A stretch of 64,000 nt of DNA, from positions 14,811,001 to 14,875,000 of the forward strand of contig CM076146.1 of the NCBI GenBank assembly GCA_038025085.1, read 5' to 3'. This document shows, piece after piece, positions 39,079 through 50,708 of this stretch. The stretch is from Tetragonia tetragonoides. Lineage: Eukaryota; Streptophyta; Magnoliopsida; Caryophyllales; Aizoaceae. Positions within the stretch are counted from its first letter, which is position 1; each line of letters begins with the position of its first letter. Under the pieces are notes generated by a model. The model did not search any database. It was not told the origin of the DNA and was given only the letters and a program-made list of their open reading frames with translations. The position numbers were made by a program, and so were the translations under genes.

Positions 39079-42060
39079 ATGGGGGACGAAGCACCTAAGA
39101 AGCTTAGTGAATATTTTGTTCCCAACACTTATACCTCACCCATAGGAACTAGATTACCAGTAATTGGGGCAACTCATTTTGAAATAAAGCCTAGTATTAT
39201 TCATATGTTACCATCCTTTTATGGGCTTGAAAGTGAGAATTCCTATAGACATATTGATGAGTTTTTAGAGGTATGTTCTACATTTAAGCTACCTAATGTG
39301 ACAGATGATGCCATTCATATGCGTCTTTTTCCATTTTCTTTAAAAGATAAGGCGAAACACTGGTATAACACTCGTGAGAACATCACTAATTGGGTAGACT
39401 TGTCAAAAGAATTTTTAAAGAAATATTTTCCAATTGGTAAGTTGAATAAGTTAAGGGGTGACATAACTAATTTCTCTCAAACAGCTGATGAGCAATTCCA
39501 TGAGAGTTGGGAGAGACTTAGAGACCTTTTGCGGACTTGTCCTCACCATGAGGTACCTAAATGGCAACAAGTCCAAAGTTTTTACACAGGGCTAGACGGG
39601 AGAAACCAACAGATGGTTGACGCTTCTTGTGGTGGTACCTTTTTACATAAGACTCCTGATGAGGCATGGGAATTATTTGAGTACTTGAGTGATAATTCAC
39701 AACAACATGCAACTTCTTCACGAATAAGTCCATCTAAGCCAGTAGGGAAAGGAGGAATTCATGAAGTGTCTCATACTACTGATATTGCTAGTAAAGTTGA
39801 TGCCTTGTCTAAAAAGTTTGATCAAATCATGTCTTTGAATAAATTGTCAATGAATCCTTCTAATATTCAAAATGTGTGTGCTATATGTTCTAATCCTGCT
39901 CACTCTGTTTATGAATGTCCTAGTGCCTCACTTTATCCTGAGTTTATGCAGGAACAAGTTAATGCTGCCCAAGGATACAGTAAACAAAACAATCCATATT
40001 CAAACACGTACAATCCTGGCTGGAGGAACCATCCAACTTTCTCCTGGAAGCAGCAAGGTACGAATGAACAATTTGGACAGCAACAACAAGTAAGTCAACC
40101 TAATATGAAAAATCCTCATGGTTTCCAAGCTCAAAGGTACGCAACTCCTAACAATGTAGCTACATCTAGTAATGCTAGTTTTGAGGATAAAGTGTTGTCT
40201 GCATTAAAAATATTGGAAGCTAAAAGTCAAATTCTAGACTCACATACTCAGTCAATTTCTAAATTAGAGAGTCAAATTGGGCAATTAGCTACAGCTCTTA
40301 GTAGAAGAGAAGAGGGTAAGCTCCCAAGTAACTCAATTGAAAATCCTAGGGGCCAAATCCATCATGAACAAGCTAAAGCGGTAACAATTTTGAGAAGTGG
40401 AAAGATAATAGACAACAAAATTGGTGAGAATGTTGAAAAACCAGAGAGCAATGAAACAGTAGATAAAAATGACAGTGAATTGAGTAATGAAAAAGAGAAA
40501 CAACCTGTAACTCCTTCAAGTCCTAAGGTCTTAACTCCAACACCTAAAGCTTCGTATGAGCCAAGGGTCCCATTTCCTCAAGCTTTAGATGCACCATCAC
40601 CTTTTAGGAAAGATAAGAAAATGGAGGATATTCTAGAGACTTTCAAGCAGGTTAAGATTAATCTACCCCTTTTAGAAGCCATTAAGCAAGTCCCAGCTTA
40701 CGCTAAATTCCTTAAGGACATGTGCACTTTTAAGAGAAAATCTAGATCCCATGTCTCTAAGAAGGTCTTTTTAACTGAACATGTTAGCTCAATTTTACAG
40801 TACAACACTCCACCCAAATTTAAAGATCCAGGTGCTCCTACTATTACTTGTTGCATTGGTGAACATAGGATTAACAAAGCACTTCTCGATTTAGGTTCTA
40901 GTGTTAACTTAATTCCATATTCTGTTTATGAGGAGCTAGGCTTGGGTGATTTGCAGCCTGCTAATATGACTTTACAATTAGCTGATAGGTCAATTAAGAT
41001 ACCTCGTGGGAAGATTGATGATGTGCTAGTAAAAGTAGATAAAGGTTTCTTCCCAGTTGATTTTGTAGTTCTAGATATGGATCATGAAAGACCTTCTAAA
41101 AACCAAATTCCAGTAATCTTAGGTCGTCCTTTGTTAGCTACTGCTAATACAACCATTAACTGTAGAACGGGAGTTATGGACGTATCTGTTTTGAATATGA
41201 GGGTTAAGCTTAATGTTTTTAAAGCTTCTTCTCAACCTGTTAGTGAAGATGAATCTGAATGCTTGTTTATTGATATGATAGAAGAACTAGTAGAGAAAAC
41301 ATTACCTTGTATTCTCTCTAAGGACCATATAGAGACTACCATTTCAAATAATATTTTGGATGATGTTGACTTAGAACTTGACAGGAAAGAGGCTGTTTTG
41401 GCTCTTAATTCCTCTAGTGCTCTTGAATCATCCTCTTGGGTATCTTATAATGAACCTTTACCCGCTCTTGCTCAATCTCCAGCCCTACCTTCAGTGTTAT
41501 CTCCAACTAAACTTGAGTTAAAACCTCTCCCTTCCACACTTAAATATGTCTATTTGGGTGTTGATGAGACTTTACCTGTCATTATTTCATCTCAGTTATC
41601 TAGTGAGCAAGAGAGACAATTAATGAATGTTCTAAAAGATCATAAAGGTGCTATAGGGTGGAGTGTGGCAGACCTTAAGGGCATAGATCCTTCTGTTTGT
41701 ATGCATAAAATTCATTTGGAGGAAAATGCTCGACCTTCTAGGGAGATGCAGCGTAGACTAAACCCTCACATGAAAGAAGTAGTAAAGAAGGAGATAGTTA
41801 ATCTTCTAGATGCTGGTATCATATATCCTATCTCTGACAGTCAGTGGGTTAGTCCTGTGCAGGTTGTCCCTAAGAAATCTGGAGTGACAGTAGTTGAAAA
41901 TGACAAGGGAGAGTTAGTTCCTACTAGAGAGACCACAGGCTGGCGTGTTTGTATTGATTATAGGAAACTTAACTCTGTGACTAGAAAAGATCATTTTCCT
42001 TTACCCTTTATTGACCAAATCTTAGAACGACTAGCAGGAAATCTTTTTATTGTTTCTTAG
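39079..42060 (+). CDS. Athila Gag-protease-RT (N-terminal part), 993 codons
   Basis: One long frame. Gag capsid region at residues 1-260 (…FEIKPSIIHMLPSFYGLE…, HWYNTRENITNW…). CCHC knuckle CAICSNPAHSVYEC at about residues 265-280. Low-complexity linker, then aspartic protease with LLDLGSSVNLIP at about residue 602. RT begins near residue 830, with RVCIDYRKLNSVTRKDHFPLP. The frame ends at TAG 42058 because of a one-base loss in the codon after LAGN; the RT continues in another frame. Gag would build the particle; the protease would release mature proteins. The true Gag start may be 38967. Confidence 0.85.
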   Translation: MGDEAPKKLSEYFVPNTYTSPIGTRLPVIGATHFEIKPSIIHMLPSFYGLESENSYRHIDEFLEVCSTFKLPNVTDDAIHMRLFPFSLKDKAKHWYNTRENITNWVDLSKEFLKKYFPIGKLNKLRGDITNFSQTADEQFHESWERLRDLLRTCPHHEVPKWQQVQSFYTGLDGRNQQMVDASCGGTFLHKTPDEAWELFEYLSDNSQQHATSSRISPSKPVGKGGIHEVSHTTDIASKVDALSKKFDQIMSLNKLSMNPSNIQNVCAICSNPAHSVYECPSASLYPEFMQEQVNAAQGYSKQNNPYSNTYNPGWRNHPTFSWKQQGTNEQFGQQQQVSQPNMKNPHGFQAQRYATPNNVATSSNASFEDKVLSALKILEAKSQILDSHTQSISKLESQIGQLATALSRREEGKLPSNSIENPRGQIHHEQAKAVTILRSGKIIDNKIGENVEKPESNETVDKNDSELSNEKEKQPVTPSSPKVLTPTPKASYEPRVPFPQALDAPSPFRKDKKMEDILETFKQVKINLPLLEAIKQVPAYAKFLKDMCTFKRKSRSHVSKKVFLTEHVSSILQYNTPPKFKDPGAPTITCCIGEHRINKALLDLGSSVNLIPYSVYEELGLGDLQPANMTLQLADRSIKIPRGKIDDVLVKVDKGFFPVDFVVLDMDHERPSKNQIPVILGRPLLATANTTINCRTGVMDVSVLNMRVKLNVFKASSQPVSEDESECLFIDMIEELVEKTLPCILSKDHIETTISNNILDDVDLELDRKEAVLALNSSSALESSSWVSYNEPLPALAQSPALPSVLSPTKLELKPLPSTLKYVYLGVDETLPVIISSQLSSEQERQLMNVLKDHKGAIGWSVADLKGIDPSVCMHKIHLEENARPSREMQRRLNPHMKEVVKKEIVNLLDAGIIYPISDSQWVSPVQVVPKKSGVTVVENDKGELVPTRETTGWRVCIDYRKLNSVTRKDHFPLPFIDQILERLAGNLFIVS

Positions 42061-43605
42061 ATGGTTATTCTGGATATAATCAGGTGACTGTATACCCCGA
42101 GGATCAAGAGAAAACTACATTTACATGTCCTTTTAGTACTTTTGCTTATCGTAGAATGCCTTTTGGATTATGTAATGCTCCAACAACCTTTCAAAGGTGC
42201 ATGCTATCTATTTTCTCAGATATGGTAGATAAATTTTTGGAAGTTTTTATGGATGATTTCTCTATATTTGGTCCTACTTTTGATGAATGTCTCAAAAATT
42301 TATCTGTTTGTTTTGAAAAGATGTGAAGAGGCAAACCTAATATTAAGTTGGGAAAAGAGCCATTTTATGGTTCAAGATGGAATAGTGTTGAGTCATAAAG
42401 TGTCCAAGATGGGAATTGAAGTGGATAAAGCTAAGATTGATCGTATTGCTAATCTTCCTTTTCCTACTAATGTCAAACAGGTACGATCATTCCTTGGTCA
42501 TGCAGGTTTTTATAGATGCTTTATTAAGGACTTTAGTAAAATAGCTAGAACTTTGACTAATCTTCTGGCTAAAGAAAAATCTTTTGAGTTTGATGTTTCG
42601 TGTAGGGAAGCTTTTGAGAAAGTTCGGTCTCTTCTTGTTTCTGCACCCATTGTGCAACCCCCTGACTTTTCTTTGCCATTTGAGATTATGTGTGATGCAT
42701 CTGATTATGCAATTGGGGCAGTTCTTGGTCAAAGAGTGGATAAAGTACCCCATGTAATCTATTATGCTAGCAGGACACTTTCTGACGCTCAAAATAATTA
42801 TACTACGACTGAAAAGGAACTGCTTGCTATTGTATTTTCTCTTGACAAGTTTCGTTCGTATCTTTTGCATTCTAAGGTCATTATATTTTCTGATCATTCT
42901 GCATTGAAATACCTATTGTCTAAGAAGGAAACAAAACCTAGATTGATTAGATGGATTTTGTTGTTACAGGAATTTGATATTGAAATTATAGACAAGAAGG
43001 GCTGTGAGAATTTAGTTGCAGACCATTTATCTAGGATTCTTCTTGAGCATACTAATGATTCTGTTCCTTTACAAGATACATTTTCTGATGAGCAACTTTT
43101 TACAGTGGTTCATTCTAAACTTCCATGGTTTGCAGACATCATAAATTACCTTGTTGTAGGTAAGATTCCTTCTCATTGGTCAAAACAGGACAAAGATAGA
43201 TTCTTTTCACAGGTAAAACATTTCTATTGGGATGATCCCTATTTGTTTAAACACTGTCCAGCCCAAGTTATTCGCAGGTGTGTTCTAGAGAATGAGTTTA
43301 ATAGTATATTGTCTTTCTGTCACTCTTCTGCTTGTGGTGGTCATTTTGGAGGTCGTAGGACTGCTGCTAAAGTATTGCAAAGTGGATTTTATTGGCCTTC
43401 ATTATTTAAAGATGCTCACCAATTTTGTTTGTCTTGTGAGCGATGTCAACTTACAGGTGCAATGTCTAAGAGAGACATGATGCCTCTTAGCCCCATTTTA
43501 ATTGTTGAAATTTTTGATGTTTGGGGTATTGATTTTATGGGTCCTTTTCCATCTTCTTTTGGGTTTGCATATATCTTGGTGGCTGTTGATTATGTTTCTA
43601 AGTGA
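42046..43605 (+). pseudogene. Athila RT (C-terminal part), RNase H and integrase N-terminal part
   Basis: After the frameshift at about 42046, RT resumes with FLDGYSGYNQ and FRRMPFGLCNAP-like sequence, and has the catalytic [10 protein letters not shown] (42240-42265). A second frameshift near 42310 precedes [13 protein letters not shown]. RNase H follows ([16 protein letters not shown], about 42685), then the integrase zinc region ([14 protein letters not shown]…CERCQ) and first catalytic Asp in [11 protein letters not shown]. The frame stops at TGA 43603, where the family has Trp (VSK*VEA). Confidence 0.85.
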
Positions 43606-44424
43606 GTAGAGGCTACTGCCACAAGAACTAATGACCATAAGGTGGTAATGCAGTTTGTAAAAGATAATATATTTTGTCGATTTGGTACATCTAGAGCATT
43701 GATTAGTGATGGAGGTAGTCACTTTCTGCTTCGTTCTTTTGAGGCACTTCTTAAAAGGTACTCAGTAACACATAAAGTAGCTACCCCATACCACCCCCAA
43801 ACTAGTGGTCAAGTCCAAGTATCTAACCGTGAAATTAAATCAATTCTGGAGAAAACGGTTCAACCTGATAGAAAAGACTGGTCATTAAGATAGAATGATG
43901 CTCTTTGGGCTTATCGCACTGCATTTAAAACCCCAATAGGAATGTCACCATACAGACTTGTTTTTGGGAAAGCATGCCATTTACCTGTAGAGTTAGAACA
44001 CCGTGCTTTTTGGGCTATTAAAGCTTTTAATTTTGATATGAAAGTTGCAGGTTCTAATCGTAGATTTCAATTAAATGAACTTGATGAGATGCGAAATGAG
44101 GCCTATGAAAATGCTAAAATTTATAAAGCCAAAACTAAGGATTTTCATGATAAAATGATTTCTCGTAAATCTTTTGAACCAAATCAGAAAGTTTGGCTTT
44201 TTAATTCTAGATTGCGCCTCTTTCCTGGTAAGTTAAAGTCTAGGTGGGATGGACCTTATGTTGTTCTGCAGGTCTTTTCTTCCGGAGCTGTCCAAATCAA
44301 AGATCCTCAAGATGGTCGTACTTTAATGGTTAATGGTCAGTGTTTGAAACCTGTTGTCACCAATATTATGGAAAATGAGTTAATCGAGTCTATTAATTTA
44401 GTAGACCCAATTTATATTGATTAG
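43606..44424 (+). pseudogene. Athila integrase core and C-terminus
   Basis: Continues in frame after the TGA at 43603. It has the second catalytic Asp (ALISDGGSHF), the Glu region (TSGQVQVSNREIKSILEK) and a nonsense TAG at 43891 before [11 protein letters not shown]. The C-terminal frame 43942-44424 ([20 protein letters not shown]…) is intact. In the Glu motif, Gln occupies the place usually held by Ala or Glu just before VSN. Confidence 0.85.
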
Positions 44425-46210
44425 TTGGTGAAAACATCATGTCTGGCTGACGACATTAAACTTAGCGCTGTTTGGGAGGCAACCCAAGTATTTAGGTTTA
44501 TGTTTATTTATTTATTTACTTTTAATTATTATTATTTATTTATTATTATTATTTTTGTTTCTTGGAGGCCCACTTGGTTTTGCGAGGAGAAAGTGTTAAT
44601 TTTGCAGGTTCAAAGCAAAGCTGGTGTTGGTTACATGCTGCCAAGTAATTCATGATACTACGCCTCTTTCGCCAGGTTGTGTTGCTCTTTTCTTCATCTT
44701 CCATTTGATTTTGTTTCTCATTTTCTTTCCACATTGAGGACAATGTGTGATTTAGGAATGGGGGCGCGAAGAGGAAATACACTGAGATTTATATTTTTAA
44801 AAAAAAAAAAAACATAGATTTTCTATTTCCATTGTGTGAGTCTTTGAGATATTCATAGCATGATTGTGTTTGCATTTTGATGGTTTGTGGCTAGATGGAT
44901 TTTTTCCCTCGAGCATAGTGAGAACTGTAATTGGTAAACAAAAAGCATGTGAGACTTTGTGCCATTAGACTGACACATTCATATCAGTCTATATATTTCT
45001 TTCATGTGTGGATTCTCCCGTGAAATGTATCTCTAGAACTTGCATTTATTCTCTTTAAAGCTACATTGACAGGTGTATACATAAAAATGATTGAGGCATT
45101 CTCTTGAACTAACTACATAGCCAAAGGCCTGTCCTGTGATTTAATTTCCCATTGTGTACCCCTGTTGAGCCCAATTGATCTTCATTTCTTGTAAAACCCA
45201 CATTACAAGCCTATGATCTAAACACATCTTACCCAGCTTATAAGGCTAATGGGACGTTGTGTTTCTCTTTAATTATGGCGTGGTTTGAGAATAGGTGTGA
45301 GGGTGTTTGAATGTGAGTTGGCTTTGGTTGTAAAGGAATGTGTTCTGCATATCTCATAAAAAAAGTTCCATTGTTGAGAGTTATTCAAAAAAAAAAAATT
45401 ACAAAAAAAACAAGAAGAAATTCAATGTCAAAAGTGGTGAAAAAGGAGTTAAAAGGTATTTTTATGTGAGATCTTTTAATATTGCTCCCTAAAGTCAAAT
45501 AATTGGACTTAAGGATGTTTTTAGAAGTTATGTGAATAAATCGTAAGGTGGTTGAAAATTCTATTTGGTGGAGTGTTTTTGCACCCTCAAGGTCCTTACG
45601 GGGTTTAGAGGATGTTTGTTTGTCCCACTAGCTAGTAAGCTCTTGAACTACATTTCTAAATATTTCCTTCCCTAACCTTAAGCCTCATTACAAGCTAATA
45701 AAAGTCCTCACGATTTTTGTATGCATGTTGTCCTATAGTGGTGGAGAATTGAGATTATATGCAAGCTTATGGTAGAACACTCTAATTGGGAAGAATTCGA
45801 GCGATATTTATAAACCCTTATTAAACACAAGAGTATGAGTGATCACTTACCTAAAGTGAGTGTTTACCGATTTGGTTTTTACTATGCTTTAGGGAGGGCA
45901 AGTGGTAAGATTTTGATGATAGAGATGCTTGTACATGATATGCTATGATGTTCGATAAGTTTCGCTCTAATGGTGTTGTGTTTTAATTTTGATTTTGAAT
46001 TTGAATTGTGTTTCACTTCGTTTTCAATAAAGGACTTTGTGGGTATGTCCACTGCAAACCCTCACGAGACCATACTCGTCCTCTAGGGGTAACCTATGGG
46101 TTTAAAAGGCTTGTTGCACATGCTAAGTGCAATCGTGAGACCTACGAAAGTGGTTAGTTAGCTTATCAATTTTTTGTTTTTAAATTCTTTTGCTCGTGGA
46201 CTAGCAAAAC
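44425..46210 (+). other. Athila 3' non-coding region
   Basis: About 1.8 kb. Carries two short blocks that recur in Athila elements: GACGACATTAAACTTAGCGC then TTGGGAGGCAACCCAA (44449-44487), and ACATTGAGGACAATGTG (44731-44747). No envelope-like ORF is present, although some Athila elements carry one here. Confidence 0.7.
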
Positions 46211-46226
46211 TTAGGTGTGGGGGTGT
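46211..46226 (+). other. Athila polypurine tract
   Basis: TTAGGTGTGGGGGTGT immediately before the 3' LTR start TGATAAG at 46227. Confidence 0.8.
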
Positions 46227-47521
46227 TGATAAGTACGATATATTATATAATTTAACCCCTTTATATTTATTTGTTAGTTCTTTATTTATGTCTCTCTAGT
46301 AATAATTAATAGATTTTCTGTGTATCAGTCATTTGTAGGTACGAGTACAAAAGGGGCATCAAAAACTAAGCATATGCAACAAAGAAGAAAGAATTATTAG
46401 AAGCTTAAGATCTTTTGTCTAACACGTATTGAATTGCTGGCAGCAAAGGAAGTTGACCTTTAAATTATGCTTCATAGGCTTACTACTTGTAATTGACCAA
46501 ATAAAAGAGCCCATCAAGTCAATATGTGAGCATGTGCCTACTACAGCCCAAAGAACACTTATACGCTGGTGGAAAATAAAGTGAAGTGGGTTCCTCACAA
46601 ATCCAATTGACTTGGGCAAAAAGAAGTTTCTAGGCACAAGTATAAAAGCAATTTTTGGTGTTACGATTAGGGATAACAGAGAGTATTGAGCAGTTGACGG
46701 CAGAGAGCACGACGATATAGGCATAGCAGCAAGGCAATGACAGATTACAAGAACAAGACCACTGTTTGATCATGTCCATCGTCAATTCAATGGTGTTTTC
46801 TTCCCTAATCATGTCTAGCTAATTCGTCTGTCTAGAATTTTGATGAAGCCCTAATTTAGTGACAATGATATTTATTTTATTGGGATATTTATCTAGTTCT
46901 ATATGATTGCATAACCAGATTACTTTAATTAGATTTACAGTTCTTAATGTTTATTCAACTCAGTCTATATAATTGTTCTTGTTGAATTTATTAATAGATT
47001 GAGATTGATACTTAGGTTATGTGATTGTATTTACTGATTGGGGTTATTTTATTGAATGATTCATGCTAGTTTTAGATAAATTATGTCATATTTGAATAGT
47101 TTATGCTGGACCTAGATGAGTTATGTCATTAGTTTAATCGCAATATTTATTATTCAATCGAAGCTTGTAGCCTAGATTACTACCTAGAACTAATATTGTC
47201 CCAGGTTAAAGTAAATTCATTGTTACGAGATTAGTGGTGGATTCAAGGTCCTAGTATTCGTCTTCTTGGTTAAAACCTACTCAATTTTCTAGCTAGTTTG
47301 TTTCCGTTACGCTTTTAGTTAATTCTTTTAGTATTATTTGCAATAGTTTAGAGTCAAAAATCACAACTTTATTACCTTTAGATTAATTTAGGCTGATAAT
47401 TAGAATATAGTAATTCCTCGTTCCCTGTGGATACGACACCCTTATACTCAATAGTACTACATTGGCCTTGTGCACTTGCAAGTATTTAGAGGGTTATAAA
47501 CTACACATAATTGACCGATCA
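46227..47521 (+). repeat. Athila 3' LTR
   Basis: 1,295 bp, TGATAAG…GATCA. TATA box at 46641-46647. Confidence 0.9.
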
Positions 47522-48061
<540 letters not shown>

Positions 48062-49349
48062 TGTAAGGACATGGGATTTTCGTCCAATCCTTTTTATATG
48101 AGTATTGGTTTCCACGGAGTGCGTCCTTATAGAAAATTTGTAAGTTGGGGGTTTAGATAAGTTCAAGGGACCATTGAGTTAGAAAGGATTTTGTAAAGAT
48201 ATGAATTGAATAAAAACCATGAAAGAGGTCACAAAATCTGCTATCAACGTTTTATCGAAGGGACAAACCGAAGAGACAACCCAATAGCGCGGAAAGTGAA
48301 CTAATTGTGTTTGTAGAAAGACTGCCGCTCATATAGAACATATGAGTACCTAAAAATAATAGGTTCGGGGGCGAAGGTACGAGGTGGGAAGGTGTTAGGT
48401 ACCCAACTTGCCCGTTTATGACGACCTCTACTAACTCAAGTTTGCTTAATAATTTAAAGACATAATTGCCATACGAAACCGGATTAACAACCTAGGCTTA
48501 GACTATTATTTGGTTCATTACAAGCATCACAACATTTACTATTACCCTTATTTAGACATGCATTCGGTTTGACAAGTTGAGCAGCACAACGATTATACAG
48601 ACAATATTTAGGAAGCAATAAAACGCTATCTTAGCATTATATCTACTTTACGACTACTAGAAAATAAACAGTTATGCAGTTAATTTAATTTGAGCCCTCA
48701 GGAATTTGTACCTGAACTGTAGGCTATATTTGACAGAAATAGTAAAAGTAGATCTCAAGTTTGGAAGAAAGAGGGGGAATCTCAGAGTCAATACTACTGA
48801 GAATAGAGGTTGTGAACTGTAGACTGTGTGTTTTGAACTGAGGGTGGTGGGCCGTATTTATAGGCGCAGGAAGTAGGGTTGGACGGCTGAAAAGGAGCCG
48901 AAATTTGGATTTGGGCCGAAAAAAGAGTCGGGCCAGGAGCAGGGTCAGCGCCGCTAGCGGCCCTGGGAATATGGTTAGCGCCGCTAACGGCTATCAGCAG
49001 CCAGCTGGATGTCGTCATAATGACGTCATCCAGTCCGTTTTTTATTTTTCAGAGGAATTTAAATATTCCGGAAAATGTGAAAAGACCGTTTTACCCTTGA
49101 ACGATAAAAGACGGTTATACCCCTAAATCGCAACTTGGCGATCGGGAGTCGGAAAGAGGCATGAGACGTGTCGTTGGAAAGCTCTTGAACGGGGCATTTG
49201 AATAAAATGGAATGAAGGAGTGTTTGGAGGAAAAACCTGAGACCTTATCTTAACTATTAAAGCAAAAATAGCAGTTCAAGTTTAAAAATTACTCCTTTCA
49301 TCATCGGGCTTTTGCGGAGAAATCTGAAGACGCTTTTTTGGCGTCTACA
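48062..49349 (-). repeat. Tat 3' LTR (element orientation)
   Basis: 1,288 bp. Reversed TATA box GTATTTATAGG at about 48854-48864 (element strand CCTATAAATAC). GC palindromes at about 48948-48990 and a near-perfect palindrome containing TGACGTCA at 49005-49033. Confidence 0.9.
49005..49033. promoter_or_regulatory. TGACGTCA-containing palindrome in Tat LTR
   Basis: A 29-bp inverted repeat, CTGGATGTCGTCA…TGACGTCATCCAG with one mismatch, present in every LTR copy (366-394, 4497-4525, 62323-62351). TGACGTCA is the palindromic core bound by TGA/CREB-type bZIP factors in plants. Function is inferred. Confidence 0.5.
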
Positions 49350-49364
49350 GAAGCCCCCACTTTG
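49350..49364 (-). other. Tat polypurine tract
   Basis: Plus strand GAAGCCCCCACTTTG; on the element strand CAAAGTGGGGGCTTC directly before the 3' LTR. Confidence 0.85.
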
Positions 49365-49766
49365 ATCGAGCTTGAGTAAAAGCGAAGATCAAAGTATTTC
49401 GAAGGCCACATGCAGGATGTTGATGTGCACACGGTGTGTGAGATTGTACAATATGTATGCATATGAAGACAAACCTGAGTTGGGACATGCTCGTAGCGCG
49501 CTAAGATTTCATCTTTGTGAACACAAGAGAAAATAGAGATAATGGTAGCAGGATAGAACACCGCTCGTAGATGATCTAAACGTCTGCTGGGACCTGTATT
49601 CAGAGTGAATGAAAAGGTTAGCAATACTTTGAGAATGATCAACGGGGAGGGCTTCGACAAACAGTGACTAAACACCGCTCGGCGGATGTCGAGTTTCCAT
49701 CCCTGTACGAGAAACGAAAAGGTCAACGAGACAGCGCGATTAAAATAACGGCTACAAAAATGGTTA

Positions 49767-50095
49767 GGACATATGAACAATTTAAATGCAATAGCTTAAG
49801 CAATCATTGACTGAAACACATACAAAAAAAAATAATGGACAGTATAACCGCAATAGTTTAAACAATCATTGACTGACCCATATTAAGTAACCTCGTAGAG
49901 GGACAGTTTAACCGCAATAGCTTAAGCGACCATTGACTGACCCTAAAATTTATAACCTCGCACATGGACAGTTTAACCGCAATAACTTAAGCGACCATTG
50001 ACTGACCCCAAAATTTGTAATTTCGCATAAGGACAGTTTAACTGCAATAGCTTAAGCAATCATTGACTGGCCCAAAGTTTGTAATACTGAGCTGT
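49767..50095. repeat. Five tandem copies of a ~64-bp repeat
   Basis: Copies start at about 49767 (diverged), 49837, 49901, 49966 and 50031, with period 64-65 bp. Core: GGACAGTTTAACCGCAATAG, then CTTAAGC and CATTGACTGACCC. It lies between the antisense genes and the PPT, a region of Tat/Ogre elements known to carry tandem repeats that can seed satellites. Confidence 0.85.
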
Positions 50096-50393
50096 AAGGC
50101 CGATAGAATTTCCGGGCTTTAAAAATAATTTTGGCACTCTAGGCGGGAAGGGTTGTCGCAGTGTAGATCCGAGTTTCAGTATCTGAGACCTGCAAAAATA
50201 AACGGGTTAGTTTTACCTGAAAATAGTTGGTACCATAAAATGGGCCAACTGTCGAATTTGAATTTGTGGGCTAGAGTACTTTGCTCCCGCACTTGGTACT
50301 GTTATTCGCCGCAAACGAACCAAAGTAACGAACTTTGGACTGGAAAAAGGGGCCGTGGGATAGCAAGTGGCCCCGCGTGTGCAAGTCTGCAGG

Positions 50394-50416
50394 GCCGCTA
50401 GCGGCGCTGGGCTTCA
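50394..50416 (+). promoter_or_regulatory. GC-rich palindromic motif upstream of antisense gene 1
   Basis: CAGGGCCGCTAGCGGCGCTG occurs here and, identical over 20 bases, on the opposite strand in the LTR promoter (about 48949-48968). It lies about 130 bp before the predicted 5' UTR donor at 50544. Confidence 0.5.
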
Positions 50417-50708
50417 GCCGAGTAAAAAGCGCTTTGGCGCTTCCCTTTTTTCTTCACGTGCATTCTTCTTCCTCACCGAGCTTCATTGTCGAGAGCAAAA
50501 TTTTCGAGCTTCCATCATTGTTGAGTGCTCCACTTTGCTTGAGGTAAGTTGATTGTTGACCGATTTCTTCGGTTTTTGTCTTAAACTTGCTTATTTTTCC
50601 ACCTAGTTGTTGAATTTTGGGTTGCATTGTTGAATGGGTGTCTGTTTCTTGCGAATCTGAAACTATTATTTTCCCACTTGTAGAGAGAGAAAGCTTCATT
50701 GTGCTCTT

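Larger units (their letters stand above)
37302..47521 (+). mobile_element. Athila-type Ty3/gypsy retrotransposon, complete
   Basis: 10,220 bp with LTRs at both ends, TGATAAG…GATCA, and a perfect 5-bp target duplication TTAGT (37297-37301 and 47522-47526). Order: LTR, PBS, gag-pol, long 3' non-coding region, PPT, LTR. Gag and the DLGSSVN protease motif are Athila-like. The LTRs look about 97-98% identical by eye, so insertion is fairly recent. Two frameshifts and two nonsense codons in pol inactivate it. The element interrupts a tandem TAA unit. Confidence 0.9.
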
